Shown: piece by piece, positions 27,065 through 36,821 of the stretch
How the letters are laid out: each line of letters starts with the position of its first letter
Numbering within the stretch: the first letter of the stretch is position 1
DNA from: Burkholderia sp. Bp8992
GTDB lineage: Bacteria > Pseudomonadota > Gammaproteobacteria > Burkholderiales > Burkholderiaceae
Direction of reading: 5' to 3'
Length of the DNA stretch: 64,000 nt
Assembly: GCF_003853705.1 (NCBI RefSeq)
Contig: NZ_QTQI01000023.1
Coordinates: 62,001 to 126,000 of the forward strand
Notes under the pieces: generated by a model
Databases searched by the model: none
Seen by the model: the letters and a program-made list of their open reading frames with translations, nothing else
What the model was told of the DNA's origin: nothing
Position numbers and translations under genes: made by a program

Positions 27065-28477
27065 ATGACGACGGCGAACCGCAAGAAGATCCTGCTCAAC
27101 GCGTTCAACATGAACTGCGTCGGGCACATCAACCACGGGCTGTGGACGCATCCGCGCGACCGCTCCGCGCACTACACCGATCTCGACTACTGGGCCGATC
27201 TCGCGCGGACGCTCGAACGCGGCAAGTTCGACGGGATCTTTCTCGCGGATATCGTCGGCGTGTACGACGTGTTCGGCGGCGGCCCCGACGCGGCGCTGCG
27301 CGAATCGGTGCAGGTGCCCGTCAACGATCCGCTGCTGCTCGTGCCCGCGATGGCGCAGGTCACGCGGCATCTCGGCTTCGGCGTGACCGCGAACCTGACC
27401 TACGAGCCGCCTTACCTGTTCGCGCGCCGCATGTCGACGCTCGATCATCTGACGAAAGGGCGCGTGGGCTGGAACATCGTGACCGGCTACCTCGACAGCG
27501 CCGCGCGCGGCATGGGCCTCGCGCAGCAGATCGGCCACGACGACCGCTACGAGCGCGCGGACGACTACATGGACGTCGTCTACAAGCTGTGGGAACAGAG
27601 CTGGGACGACGACGCGGTGATCCGCGACGCGCAGGCGCGCGTGTTCGCGCAACCCGGCAAGGTGCGGCGCGTGAAGCACGACGGGCCGTTCTATTCGATC
27701 GACGCGATCCACCTGAGCGAGCCGTCGCTGCAGCGCACGCCGGTGCTGTACCAGGCCGGTTCGTCGGCGCGCGGCGTCGAGTTCGCGGGCCGTCATGCAG
27801 AGTGCGTGTTCGTGAACGGGCAGAGCAAGGCCGCGGCGCGTGCGGCGACGCTCGACATCCGCGCGGCTGCCGCGCGGCAGGGACGCGACCCGGCATCGAT
27901 CAAGATCTTTGCCGGCGTGAGCGTCGTGACGGCCGAGACCGAACTGCTCGCACGCGAAAAGTTCGACGAATACCGGCGCTATGCGAGCCCCGAAGCCGGC
28001 CTCGCGCATTTCGCGAGCTCGACCGGCATCGATTTCGCGCAGTACGGCCTCGACGAGCCGATCTCGTACGTGAAGACCGATTCGATCCAGTCGGCCGTCG
28101 ACGCGATCTCGCGCAAGAGCACGACCGGCACGTGGACCGTGCGCCGGATGCTCGAACAGATGTCGCTCGGCGGCCGCTATGCGCCGATCGTCGGCTCGCC
28201 GGCGCAGGTCGCGGACGAGCTGCAGTCGTGGATCGACGAGACCGGCATCGACGGCTTCAACCTGACGCGCACCGTGATGCCCGAGTCGTTCGAGGATTTC
28301 GTCGACTGGGTCGTGCCCGAGCTGCAGAACCGCGGCGTCTACAAGGAAGACTACGATCCCGCGCCGACGCTGCGCGAGAAGCTGTTCGGCGCCGGCCCGC
28401 GCCTGCCTGCGTGGCACACCGGCGCGCAGCACCGGCCGGCCGCCGTATCCGAACCCGCGCATCCCGCGCATGCCTGA
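27065..28477 (+). CDS. FMN-dependent LLM monooxygenase (NtaA/SnaA/DszA/SfnG-like)
   Basis: 470 aa bacterial-luciferase-like monooxygenase of the NtaA/SnaA/DszA group. Markers are LLNAFNMNCVGHINHGLW at the N-terminus, GKFDGIFLADIVGVYD, LTKGRVGWNIVTGYLDSAARG, and LYQAGSSARGVEFAGRHAE. These enzymes use FMNH2 and oxygen to cleave C-S or C-N bonds, for example in dibenzothiophene sulfone or nitrilotriacetate. It starts 11 bases after the binding-protein gene. The DszC-like enzyme at the operon end would be a natural partner. The flavin reductase is not in the cluster. Confidence 0.92.
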   Translation: MTTANRKKILLNAFNMNCVGHINHGLWTHPRDRSAHYTDLDYWADLARTLERGKFDGIFLADIVGVYDVFGGGPDAALRESVQVPVNDPLLLVPAMAQVTRHLGFGVTANLTYEPPYLFARRMSTLDHLTKGRVGWNIVTGYLDSAARGMGLAQQIGHDDRYERADDYMDVVYKLWEQSWDDDAVIRDAQARVFAQPGKVRRVKHDGPFYSIDAIHLSEPSLQRTPVLYQAGSSARGVEFAGRHAECVFVNGQSKAAARAATLDIRAAAARQGRDPASIKIFAGVSVVTAETELLAREKFDEYRRYASPEAGLAHFASSTGIDFAQYGLDEPISYVKTDSIQSAVDAISRKSTTGTWTVRRMLEQMSLGGRYAPIVGSPAQVADELQSWIDETGIDGFNLTRTVMPESFEDFVDWVVPELQNRGVYKEDYDPAPTLREKLFGAGPRLPAWHTGAQHRPAAVSEPAHPAHA

Positions 28478-28495
28478 CCCTGACGGAGCGAAGCG

Positions 28496-29677
28496 ATGAC
28501 GCAATTGTTCGATACGCTGGGTTTCATCGAGCCGTCTGCCGTGCGGGCCGGCGCCGCTGCGACGGCACACGAAGAAGCGGGTGCGTCGGCCGCCGGCGGC
28601 GCCGCCGTGTCGCTGGAGCAGGTCGGCAAGGTATTCGCGACGCCGCGCGGCCAGGCTGCCGCGCTGCGCGACGTGACGCTCGACGTACGGCGCGGCGAGG
28701 TGTTCGGGATCATCGGCCGCAGCGGCGCGGGGAAGTCGACGCTGCTGCGGCTCGTGAACGGGCTGGAGCGGCCGAGCTCGGGCCGCGTGCGCGTGCAGGG
28801 CGTCGACGTCGGCGCGCTCGACGAGGACGGCCTCGTCGCGCTGCGCCGCCGCACCGGCATGGTGTTCCAGCATTTCAACCTGCTGTCCGCGAAGACGGTG
28901 TTCGAGAACGTCGCGCTGCCGCTGAAGATCGCCGGCGTGCCGAAGGCCGAGCGCGTGCGCAAGGTCGAGGCGCTGCTCGACCTCGTCGGGCTCGCCGCGA
29001 AGCGCGACGCGTATCCGGCGAGCCTGTCGGGCGGGCAGAAGCAGCGCGTCGGCATCGCCCGCGCGCTGGTGCACGATCCCGAGGTGCTGCTGTGCGACGA
29101 GGCGACGTCGGCGCTCGATCCCGAGACGACGCAATCGATCCTCGCGCTGCTCGCCGACATCAACCGCCGCCTCGGGCTGACGATCGTGCTGATCACGCAC
29201 GAGATGGAAGTGATCCGCGCGGTGTGCGACACCGTCGCGGTCATCGAACAGGGTGAGGTCGTCGAAACGGGCCCCGTGTGGCGTGTGTTCGGCGATCCGC
29301 GCCACGGCGCGACGCGCGCGCTGCTCAGCACGCTGCAGCACGACCTGCCGGCCGAACTGGCCGCGCGCGTGCAGCCGCTGCCCGAGCAGGCCGCGCTGCC
29401 CGCCGGCGCGCAGGTCGTGCTCGACGTCCGCTATACGGGCGAGAGCGGCGGCGAGCCGGATGTCGGCGCGCTCGCGGCAGCGCTCGGCGGATCCGTGCGG
29501 TTCCTGCACGGCGGGATCGAACGCATTCAAGGTCATGCACAGGGGCGGCTCGTGATCGCCGCGACGCCGCGTGCGGAAGACGCCGACCCGTCGGCGCAAC
29601 GTGGCGGCGCAGTTGCCGCGCTGCTTGAACGCGCGCGCCGCCACGCGAATCACGCGGAGGTGCTCGGCTATGTTTGA
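28496..29677 (+). CDS. MetN-like ABC transporter ATPase
   Basis: 393 aa ATP-binding subunit. Walker A is GRSGAGKST, the Q-loop region VFQHFNLL, signature [15 protein letters not shown], Walker [14 protein letters not shown], and the switch His lies in LITHEM. The C-terminal ~100 residues form a NIL-like domain as in methionine importers. The first ~40 residues are an unusual Ala-rich extension before the ABC core ([11 protein letters not shown]). The stop overlaps the permease start by 8 bases, indicating coupled translation. Confidence 0.92.
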   Translation: MTQLFDTLGFIEPSAVRAGAAATAHEEAGASAAGGAAVSLEQVGKVFATPRGQAAALRDVTLDVRRGEVFGIIGRSGAGKSTLLRLVNGLERPSSGRVRVQGVDVGALDEDGLVALRRRTGMVFQHFNLLSAKTVFENVALPLKIAGVPKAERVRKVEALLDLVGLAAKRDAYPASLSGGQKQRVGIARALVHDPEVLLCDEATSALDPETTQSILALLADINRRLGLTIVLITHEMEVIRAVCDTVAVIEQGEVVETGPVWRVFGDPRHGATRALLSTLQHDLPAELAARVQPLPEQAALPAGAQVVLDVRYTGESGGEPDVGALAAALGGSVRFLHGGIERIQGHAQGRLVIAATPRAEDADPSAQRGGAVAALLERARRHANHAEVLGYV

Positions 29678-30326
29678 ACTCTGGTGGCCCGAACTGCTCG
29701 ACGCGATCCGCGACACGCTGTCGATGGTCGCCGCGTCGGCCGCGATCGCCGCACTGCTCGGCATCCCGCTCGCGGTGATCCTCGTGACGACCGCACCGGG
29801 CGGCATCTATGCGCGGCGCGGCGTGAACGCGGTGCTCGGCGCGCTCGTCAACGTGTTCCGTTCGACGCCGTTCATCATCCTGCTCGTCGCGCTGCTGCCG
29901 TTCACGCGCGTGCTGATCGGCACGACGATCGGCGTGTGGGCGGCCGTCGTGCCGCTGTCGATCGCCGCGATCCCGTTCTTCGCGCGGATCGCCGAAGTGA
30001 GCCTGCGGGAAGTCGATCGCGGGTTGATCGAGGCCGCGCTCGCGATGGGCGCGAAGCGCCGCCACATCGTGTGGCACGTGCTGCTGCCGGAGGCGCTGCC
30101 CGGCATGCTCGGCGGCTTCACGATCACCGTCGTCGCGCTGATCGGCTCGACCGCGATGGCGGGCGCCGTCGGTGCGGGCGGGCTCGGAGATCTCGCGATC
30201 CGCTACGGCTATCAACGTTTCGACACTACCGTCATGGCGACCGTGATCGTGATCCTGATCGCGCTCGTCTCGGCCGTGCAAATCACGGGCGACCGCCTGG
30301 TCCGACGTGTGACCCGGCGTACCTGA
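29670..30326 (+). CDS. MetI-like ABC transporter permease
   Basis: 218 aa inner-membrane permease with about five helices. It contains [16 protein letters not shown] typical of MetI and the EAA loop seen as [25 protein letters not shown], which docks with the ATPase. It starts within the end of the ATPase gene (ATGTTTGA overlap). With the MetQ- and MetN-like genes it completes an importer. Confidence 0.93.
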   Translation: MFELWWPELLDAIRDTLSMVAASAAIAALLGIPLAVILVTTAPGGIYARRGVNAVLGALVNVFRSTPFIILLVALLPFTRVLIGTTIGVWAAVVPLSIAAIPFFARIAEVSLREVDRGLIEAALAMGAKRRHIVWHVLLPEALPGMLGGFTITVVALIGSTAMAGAVGAGGLGDLAIRYGYQRFDTTVMATVIVILIALVSAVQITGDRLVRRVTRRT

Positions 30327-30380
30327 GCGACGCCACAAGCGTCCGCTCGCTTCATTCACGATTCTGAGAGAACCAAAAAC

Positions 30381-31223
30381 ATGACCTTGCCCATCGGCGC
30401 GCCGCGCGAATGGAACGGACAATTCGAGGAAGCGCTGTTTCTCGACGTGGCGCGACGCCATCGTCCGGACTTCCCCGACAAGGTGGCGACGCCGCCGCGC
30501 GAGCCGCGCAATGACGACGAACTGGCCGCCGTCGCCGACTACTACACGAAGATGGCGTCGCACGACCTGTTCATCGTGCAGGTCGTCGCGAAGGCGATCG
30601 ACACGCTGTTCCGCGACGATCCGCATTTCCAGCTGATCCTGTCGCGCCAGCTCGGCGACGACGGCGCGCACGCGGTGATCGGCCGCGAACGCGTGACCGA
30701 ACTGACGGGGCGCGATCCGCTGCCGGAGGTCGACCGGCTCGTCGCCGCGCATTGGGCCCGTATCGGCGACATCGCGGTGCGCGACGTCGCGGGCTTTCTC
30801 GCGTTCGAATGGCATTACGAGCTGCACATCCTCGCGAAGCTGTGGATCCAGCGCAAGACCGGCCGCATCGGCGACGGCGCGATGCGCGAGCACGGCGAGA
30901 ACCGGATCCGGCCGGACGAGGAGTGGCATCGCGTGCAGATCGTCCAGTGGTGGTTCGACACGCTGAAAGCGCTGCCGGCCGCCGAGCGCGACGCGCTGAT
31001 CGATCGCGTGATCGCGGCCGACGAGGAAATGCAGGCGCGGCTCGATGGCTATCTGCACGACGAGTACGCGCATACCGCGCTGGTGTTCGGCGCGGATATC
31101 GCCGAATATCGTGCGATCTACGACGACTGGCGGCGCGAGATCCTGTCGCGGCTGACCGGCCGTCCGCTCGGCGCGCTGGTGCCGCTGTCGGGTGCAACCG
31201 TTGAACAGGAAGCCATTGCATGA
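30381..31223 (+). CDS. Unrecognised helical protein with ferritin-like (D/E)xxH motifs
   Basis: 280 aa protein without signal peptide or membrane helices, rich in Asp/Glu/His/Trp. Two candidate metal motifs are Asp94-x-x-His97 (QLGDDGAHA) and Glu228-x-x-His231 (HDEYAH). Glu143, Glu147 and His149 lie in FEWHYELH between them. The pattern and helical look resemble ferritin-like or haem-oxygenase-like diiron oxidases, but I cannot name a family. It lies 54 bases after the permease and overlaps the next monooxygenase by 4 bases (ATGA). The operon context suggests an oxidative step or metal-dependent processing of the imported compound. Confidence 0.7.
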   Translation: MTLPIGAPREWNGQFEEALFLDVARRHRPDFPDKVATPPREPRNDDELAAVADYYTKMASHDLFIVQVVAKAIDTLFRDDPHFQLILSRQLGDDGAHAVIGRERVTELTGRDPLPEVDRLVAAHWARIGDIAVRDVAGFLAFEWHYELHILAKLWIQRKTGRIGDGAMREHGENRIRPDEEWHRVQIVQWWFDTLKALPAAERDALIDRVIAADEEMQARLDGYLHDEYAHTALVFGADIAEYRAIYDDWRREILSRLTGRPLGALVPLSGATVEQEAIA

Positions 31224-32431
31224 ACGATCCACGCGGCCCGGCGACGCTGGCGCCGGATACCGATGCACCGGCCGTCGACCGCGAGGCGCTGGCGCGCGCG
31301 ATCGACGCGCTGCGCGTGACGGCCGCCGCGCGCGACCGCGCGGGCGGCCACGCGGCGCAGGAGAAGCAGTGGCTCGCCGACGCGGGCCTGCTGACGCTCG
31401 CGGTGCCGCGCGCGTTCGGCGGGCAGGAAGCCGCGTGGCCCGCGATCTACGACGCGATCCGGCAGGTCGCGCGCGTCGACAGCGCGCTCGCGCATCTCGT
31501 CGGGTTCCAGTGCCTGCAGGTCGTGAGCGTCGACGTGTGGGGCAGCGCCGCGCAGCGTGAACGCTATCTGCGCGGCACGGTCGACGAGCGCTGGTGGTGG
31601 GGCAATGCGGTGAATCCGCTCGATACGCGGCTCGTGGCGACGGCCACGCCCGACGGCGGCTATCGGCTCGACGGCGTGAAAGGCTTCTGTTCGGGCACGC
31701 GCGGGTCGCAGCGGATGACGGTGTCCGCGCACGATCCGGCAATCGGCCGCACCGTGTTCGGCGTCGTGCCGACCGATCGCGCGGGAATCACGGTCAACGA
31801 CGACTGGGATCCGGTCGGCCAGCGCCAGACCGACAGCGGCAGCGTGCGCTTCGACGGCGTGACGCTCGCGGCGGACGAAGTGCTGCACCGTTCCGAGGCG
31901 CCGCCGACGCCGCGCGCGACGCTGCGCACGCTCGTGTCGCAGCTCGTGCTGACGAACCTGTTCGTCGGGCTGGCGGAAGGCGCGCTGGCCGAGGCGCGCG
32001 ATTACGTGCGGCAGCATGGCCGCCCGTGGATCCACTCGGACGTCGAGCGGGCCGAGGACGATCCGTACACGCTGCAGCGCTTCGGCGACATGCGCGTGCG
32101 TGCGGTTGCCGCGGCGGCCTTGGCCGATCGCGCGGCCGATGCATTGCAGCGCGCGTGGGTGCGGCAGGATGCGCTGACGGGCGACGAACGCGCGGAAGTC
32201 GCGCTCGCGGTATCGGAAGCGAAGATCGTCGCGCAGCGCGCGGCGCTCGACAACGGCGAGGCGCTGTTCGATGCGTGCGGTGCGCGCGCGACGGCTGCGT
32301 CGCTCGGCCTCGACCGCTTCTGGCGGAATGCGCGCACGCATACGCTGCACGATCCGCTCGACTATCGGCTGCGCGATGTCGGCCGGTTCGCGCTGACCGG
32401 TGAACTGCCGCCGGCGTCGCTCTATACGTAA
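31220..32431 (+). CDS. DszC/SfnB-like acyl-CoA-dehydrogenase-fold monooxygenase
   Basis: 403 aa flavoprotein with the acyl-CoA dehydrogenase fold: N-terminal helical domain, middle strand domain (FCSGTRGSQRMTVSAHD), and C-terminal four-helix bundle ending DPLDYRLRDVGRF. The last motif and the absence of the catalytic Glu of true dehydrogenases resemble DszC/SfnB/TdsC-type FMNH2 monooxygenases, which oxidise sulfur compounds. It starts inside the stop of the preceding gene. Paired with the DszA-like LLM enzyme and an importer, it suggests stepwise sulfoxidation followed by C-S cleavage. Confidence 0.88.
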   Translation: MNDPRGPATLAPDTDAPAVDREALARAIDALRVTAAARDRAGGHAAQEKQWLADAGLLTLAVPRAFGGQEAAWPAIYDAIRQVARVDSALAHLVGFQCLQVVSVDVWGSAAQRERYLRGTVDERWWWGNAVNPLDTRLVATATPDGGYRLDGVKGFCSGTRGSQRMTVSAHDPAIGRTVFGVVPTDRAGITVNDDWDPVGQRQTDSGSVRFDGVTLAADEVLHRSEAPPTPRATLRTLVSQLVLTNLFVGLAEGALAEARDYVRQHGRPWIHSDVERAEDDPYTLQRFGDMRVRAVAAAALADRAADALQRAWVRQDALTGDERAEVALAVSEAKIVAQRAALDNGEALFDACGARATAASLGLDRFWRNARTHTLHDPLDYRLRDVGRFALTGELPPASLYT

Positions 32432-32447
32432 GGGAGCGCGCGCGCCG

Positions 32448-33263
32448 TCACTGTGATTGATCGCCGGGAGGCGGGCCTTCCGGTGCGCCGGTGGCGACCG
32501 CGGGCCTGCTGGCCAGCGGCGTGACACCGTCCGTCCCGGCGCGCTTGTACGACGCCAGTTCGTCCGAATAGCGCGCCGTCCGTACGCCGTTCGCGTCGTA
32601 GTACTCCTCGACCGACTTGACCCAGCGGCCCACGGCCGGCACGTACCAGAACGCCTTGTAGGTCTTGCCGGTCTGTTCCGCCGTCCCGTTGTTGCGGCTT
32701 TGCATCACGATCGTCGAACCGCCCGCGTTGCGGGACACGCCCGACGTGATCGACTGTCCCGGCGCGGCCTGCGCCTTCCACGTGCCTTCGGCCTCGATCT
32801 TGATCGCATCGAACTTGCCGCCCGTCACCGTGACGGTGTCGGGGCCGACGACCTTGTAATGCGTGTCGTACGCTTCCGACGCATGCTGCGGATTCGGGTG
32901 CGCTTCGCTGTACCTGATCTCCCAGGTCTTGCCGGCCGTCAGCGGAAACGCCAGCGGGCGGTTCACGACGGTTTCGGTGCCGTTGACGCTGCGCGAACGG
33001 CTCCAGTCCGAGTCGACGATCATTTCGCGCGGCGCCTGCGTCGTGCCGCTTTGCTGCGTTTCGACATAGATGTGGTCGGACGTGGTGCGCTGCACGGAAA
33101 TCTGGTCGCGCGTCTGGCGCCAGCCGTTCGGGCCGATTTCGACGGTATTGATGTAGGTCCAGGTATCGCCCGGCTTCAGTGCCGGGGCCGCGATCGATTG
33201 CGCGAGCGCGATGCCCGGCAGCATCGCGCAGAGTGACAACACGGCAAGGTTGTTCTTTTTCAT
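32448..33263 (-). CDS. Hypothetical secreted protein
   Basis: 271 aa protein with an N-terminal signal peptide (MKKNNLAVLSLCAMLPGIALA, cleavage about residue 21). The mature part is beta-strand rich with repeats such as GDTWTYINTVEIGPNGW and GKTWEIRYSEAHPNP, and ends in a Pro/Gly-rich tail. I do not recognise a family; it looks like a single periplasmic domain. ATG 33263 starts the signal peptide. It is convergent with the monooxygenase operon and divergent from the zinc operon, so it might share the Zur-type region, but that site lies 167 bases from its start. Confidence 0.78.
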   Translation of the reverse strand: MKKNNLAVLSLCAMLPGIALAQSIAAPALKPGDTWTYINTVEIGPNGWRQTRDQISVQRTTSDHIYVETQQSGTTQAPREMIVDSDWSRSRSVNGTETVVNRPLAFPLTAGKTWEIRYSEAHPNPQHASEAYDTHYKVVGPDTVTVTGGKFDAIKIEAEGTWKAQAAPGQSITSGVSRNAGGSTIVMQSRNNGTAEQTGKTYKAFWYVPAVGRWVKSVEEYYDANGVRTARYSDELASYKRAGTDGVTPLASRPAVATGAPEGPPPGDQSQ

Positions 33264-33429
33264 GGTCGGGTGTGGGTAGCCATCGGTCTCGCCGGCGAGC
33301 TTATCAAGCACACCTTTCATTCGGCATGACATGCGCGGTGCTGCCGCCGCCTTCGGCTCGCGTCGAACCGGAGCGCTGGAGGCATCGTGAATCGCAACTC
33401 GCTGCATACGACCTGCTGGACGCCTGAAA

Positions 33430-33462
33430 TGATATGTTATATCGTTGCGATACAATATATCA
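33430..33462. promoter_or_regulatory. Zur-box-like palindrome upstream of zinc-starvation operon
   Basis: Left arm TGATATGTTATATCG (33430-33444), TTG spacer, right arm CGATACAATATATCA (33448-33462); 13 of 15 positions pair. The AT-rich GATATGTTATAT half resembles proteobacterial Zur boxes. It lies ~35 bases before the ZigA-type gene. The operon content (zinc-independent paralogues) supports Zur control; the regulator itself is not in the window. Confidence 0.75.
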
Positions 33463-33496
33463 TTCCCACTTCGACGTCCTCTTCCGGAATCGCCCG

Positions 33497-34705
<1,209 letters not shown>

Positions 34706-34756
34706 CCTGAACGCGCGCTTCCTGCATCGATCCGGATGGAGAAGGCGCTCCACCGG

Positions 34757-35686
34757 ATGCCGAGCATGAATGCAGCCCTTCCCGATGTTTCCCTGACCGA
34801 TGTCGCGCCGGGCCGCCGCCCGCTCGAATGGGTCGGCATGCAGGGCATCGACCTGCCCGTGACGGTGGCCGAACCCGGCTGCCGGCGCGACGTGCACGCG
34901 CGTGCCGACGTGCAGGTCGATCTGCCTGCGCCGCACGTGAAAGGCATCCACATGTCGCGGCTGTACGGGCTGCTCGACTGGCTCGCGGATGGCGAGGCGC
35001 TGTCGCCGGCCGGCCTGCGGCGCGTGCTGCGCGCGATGGTCGACAGCCACCGCGACTGCGACACGCGCAGCGCGCGCGTGCGGCTGCGTTTTGACCTGCT
35101 GGCCCGTCGCACGGCGCTCGTGACCGAGGGGCTGGCCGGGTGGAAGGCCTATCCGGTTCAGGTCGATGCGAGGCTGGCGGGCGAAGCGTTCGAGCTGCGC
35201 GCGCAGGTGACGGTTGCCTATTCGTCGACGTGTCCGTGCTCGGCCGCGTTGTCGCGACATTGGGTCGAACAGGCATTCCTGACGGCGTTCGGCCGCGCGG
35301 ATCGCGTGGAGGCGGCGGCGGTTGCCGCGTGGTTGAAGCAGCATGCGACGGCGGCCACGCCGCACAGCCAGCGCAGCGAAGCCGTCGCCAGCGTGGCGCT
35401 GCCCGCCGATGGCGCGGCGCTGGGGCTGATCGACCTGATCGATCGCGTCGAGCACGCGCTCGGCACGCCGGTGCAGACGGCTGTCAAGCGCGCGGACGAA
35501 CAGGCGTTCGCGGTGCTGAACGGCGAAAACCTGATGTTCGTCGAGGATGCGGCGCGCCGCGTGCAGGCCGCGCTGGAACGTCATCACGCGAGCCCGCGCA
35601 TTCACGTGCGCCATTTGGAGAGCCTGCACCCGCACGATGCGGTGGCCTGGGCCGCGCCGGTTCCGGAAGGTGCGGACGCATGCTGA
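34757..35686 (+). CDS. folE2: GTP cyclohydrolase FolE2 (type IB)
   Basis: About 309 aa GTP cyclohydrolase of the metal-promiscuous type IB family, the first enzyme of folate and queuosine synthesis. Visible family motifs are [18 protein letters not shown], the active-site Cys region [15 protein letters not shown], and [13 protein letters not shown] and [11 protein letters not shown] near the end. FolE2 replaces the zinc enzyme FolE under zinc limitation, in line with the operon. Start choice is uncertain: ATG 34757 (weak upstream AAGG), with 34736 and 34766 as alternatives. It overlaps the next gene by 7 bases. Confidence 0.9.
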   Translation: MPSMNAALPDVSLTDVAPGRRPLEWVGMQGIDLPVTVAEPGCRRDVHARADVQVDLPAPHVKGIHMSRLYGLLDWLADGEALSPAGLRRVLRAMVDSHRDCDTRSARVRLRFDLLARRTALVTEGLAGWKAYPVQVDARLAGEAFELRAQVTVAYSSTCPCSAALSRHWVEQAFLTAFGRADRVEAAAVAAWLKQHATAATPHSQRSEAVASVALPADGAALGLIDLIDRVEHALGTPVQTAVKRADEQAFAVLNGENLMFVEDAARRVQAALERHHASPRIHVRHLESLHPHDAVAWAAPVPEGADAC

Positions 35687-36261
35687 TCCGCAAGCTGTTC
35701 CGGTTCGAGAATGCGCACGTCGTGCGTGGTTGCAGCACGCGGCGCTGCTCGCATTCGATCCACGGCCATTCGTACCGCATCGAGCTGCTGCTCGAAGCGC
35801 ATGCGCTGGATCGCGGGCAGATGATCTACGACTTCGGGTTGCTCAAGGGCGACGTGCGCGACCTGATCGACGCGTTCGACCATGCGGTGACGCTGTGGTC
35901 GGACGACGATCCACGCTACGTCGAGAGCATGCGCCGCCATTCCGAGCGCTGGGTGCTGCTGCCCGTATCGCCGAGCGCCGAACAGTTCTCGCGCGTGTTC
36001 TTTCGTCTCGTCGACGCGGCGCTGTCGTGCACCCGCATGTCGAACGGCGAAGCCGACGTGCGGCTGCATTCGGTCATCGTGCACGAGACCGAGACCGGCT
36101 ACGCGCAGTGCTTTCGCGACGATGCCTTCAATCCGCGCATGGGCCGCATCGACCTCGATGCGATCGTGTTCGCGCCGGCCATCGCCGCGCAGTGGCGCGA
36201 TCCGGGCCTGTTCGAGCGGCTCAAGCGCGGCCACCTCCTTGCCAAGCAGGAATCCTCATGA
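35680..36261 (+). CDS. QueD-like 6-pyruvoyl/carboxy-tetrahydropterin synthase
   Basis: 193 aa T-fold enzyme. His13 (ENAHVV) and HGHSYRIE (two His) form the usual metal triad. Catalytic-type residues include IYDFG, DHAV and the late [10 protein letters not shown]. An unusual Cys-rich insert GCSTRRCSH lies before the HGH motif. At 193 residues it is longer than typical QueD (~120). It acts after GTP cyclohydrolase in queuosine or pterin synthesis and may be the paralogue used during zinc limitation. The ATG overlaps the folE2 stop and the stop overlaps the next ATG (ATGA). Confidence 0.85.
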   Translation: MLIRKLFRFENAHVVRGCSTRRCSHSIHGHSYRIELLLEAHALDRGQMIYDFGLLKGDVRDLIDAFDHAVTLWSDDDPRYVESMRRHSERWVLLPVSPSAEQFSRVFFRLVDAALSCTRMSNGEADVRLHSVIVHETETGYAQCFRDDAFNPRMGRIDLDAIVFAPAIAAQWRDPGLFERLKRGHLLAKQESS

Positions 36262-36818
36262 TCAGAAAGAACCCGCGCGGTGACTTGCCGCGGATTCATC
36301 CGAACGCGTTCGTCGACCCGACCGCCATCCTGTGCGGGTTCGTGATCGTCGAGGAGAACGTGTTCATCGGCCCTTACGCGGTGATCCGCGCCGACGAAAC
36401 GGATGCCGACGGCCAGATCGCACCGATCGTGATCGGCGCGCATTCGAACATCCAGGACGGTGTGGTGATCCATTCGAAGTCGGGCGCGAGCGTGACGATC
36501 GGCCGGCATACGTCGATCGCGCATCGCGCGATCGTCCACGGACCGTGCAAGGTCGGCGACGGCGTGTTCGTCGGGTTCAACAGCGTGCTGTTCAACTGCA
36601 CGATCGACGACGGTTGCGTGGTGCGGTACAACGCGGTCGTCGACGGCTGTCACCTGCCGCCGGGCTTCTACGTGCGTTCGACCGAGCGCATCGGGCCGGA
36701 AACCGACCTCGCCGCGTTGCCGCAGGTCACGGCCGACGCGAGCGATTTCTCCGAGGACGTTGCGCGCACGAACAATGCGCTGGTGCTCGGCTACAAGCAT
36801 ATCCAGAACGAGTTCTGA
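36258..36818 (+). CDS. Gamma-carbonic-anhydrase-like hexapeptide-repeat protein
   Basis: 186 aa left-handed beta-helix protein with repeating hexapeptide turns (VFIGPYAVIRAD, IVIGAHSNIQDGVVIHS, TIGRHTSIAHRAIVHG, VGDGVFVGFNSV). The His ligands expected of gamma carbonic anhydrases are plausible at HSKSG, HRAIVHG and nearby. In zinc-starvation clusters this paralogue is thought to stand in for zinc beta-carbonic anhydrase. Overlapping start and stop codons on both sides show tight operon coupling. Confidence 0.85.
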   Translation: MIRKNPRGDLPRIHPNAFVDPTAILCGFVIVEENVFIGPYAVIRADETDADGQIAPIVIGAHSNIQDGVVIHSKSGASVTIGRHTSIAHRAIVHGPCKVGDGVFVGFNSVLFNCTIDDGCVVRYNAVVDGCHLPPGFYVRSTERIGPETDLAALPQVTADASDFSEDVARTNNALVLGYKHIQNEF

Positions 36819-36821
36819 GTC

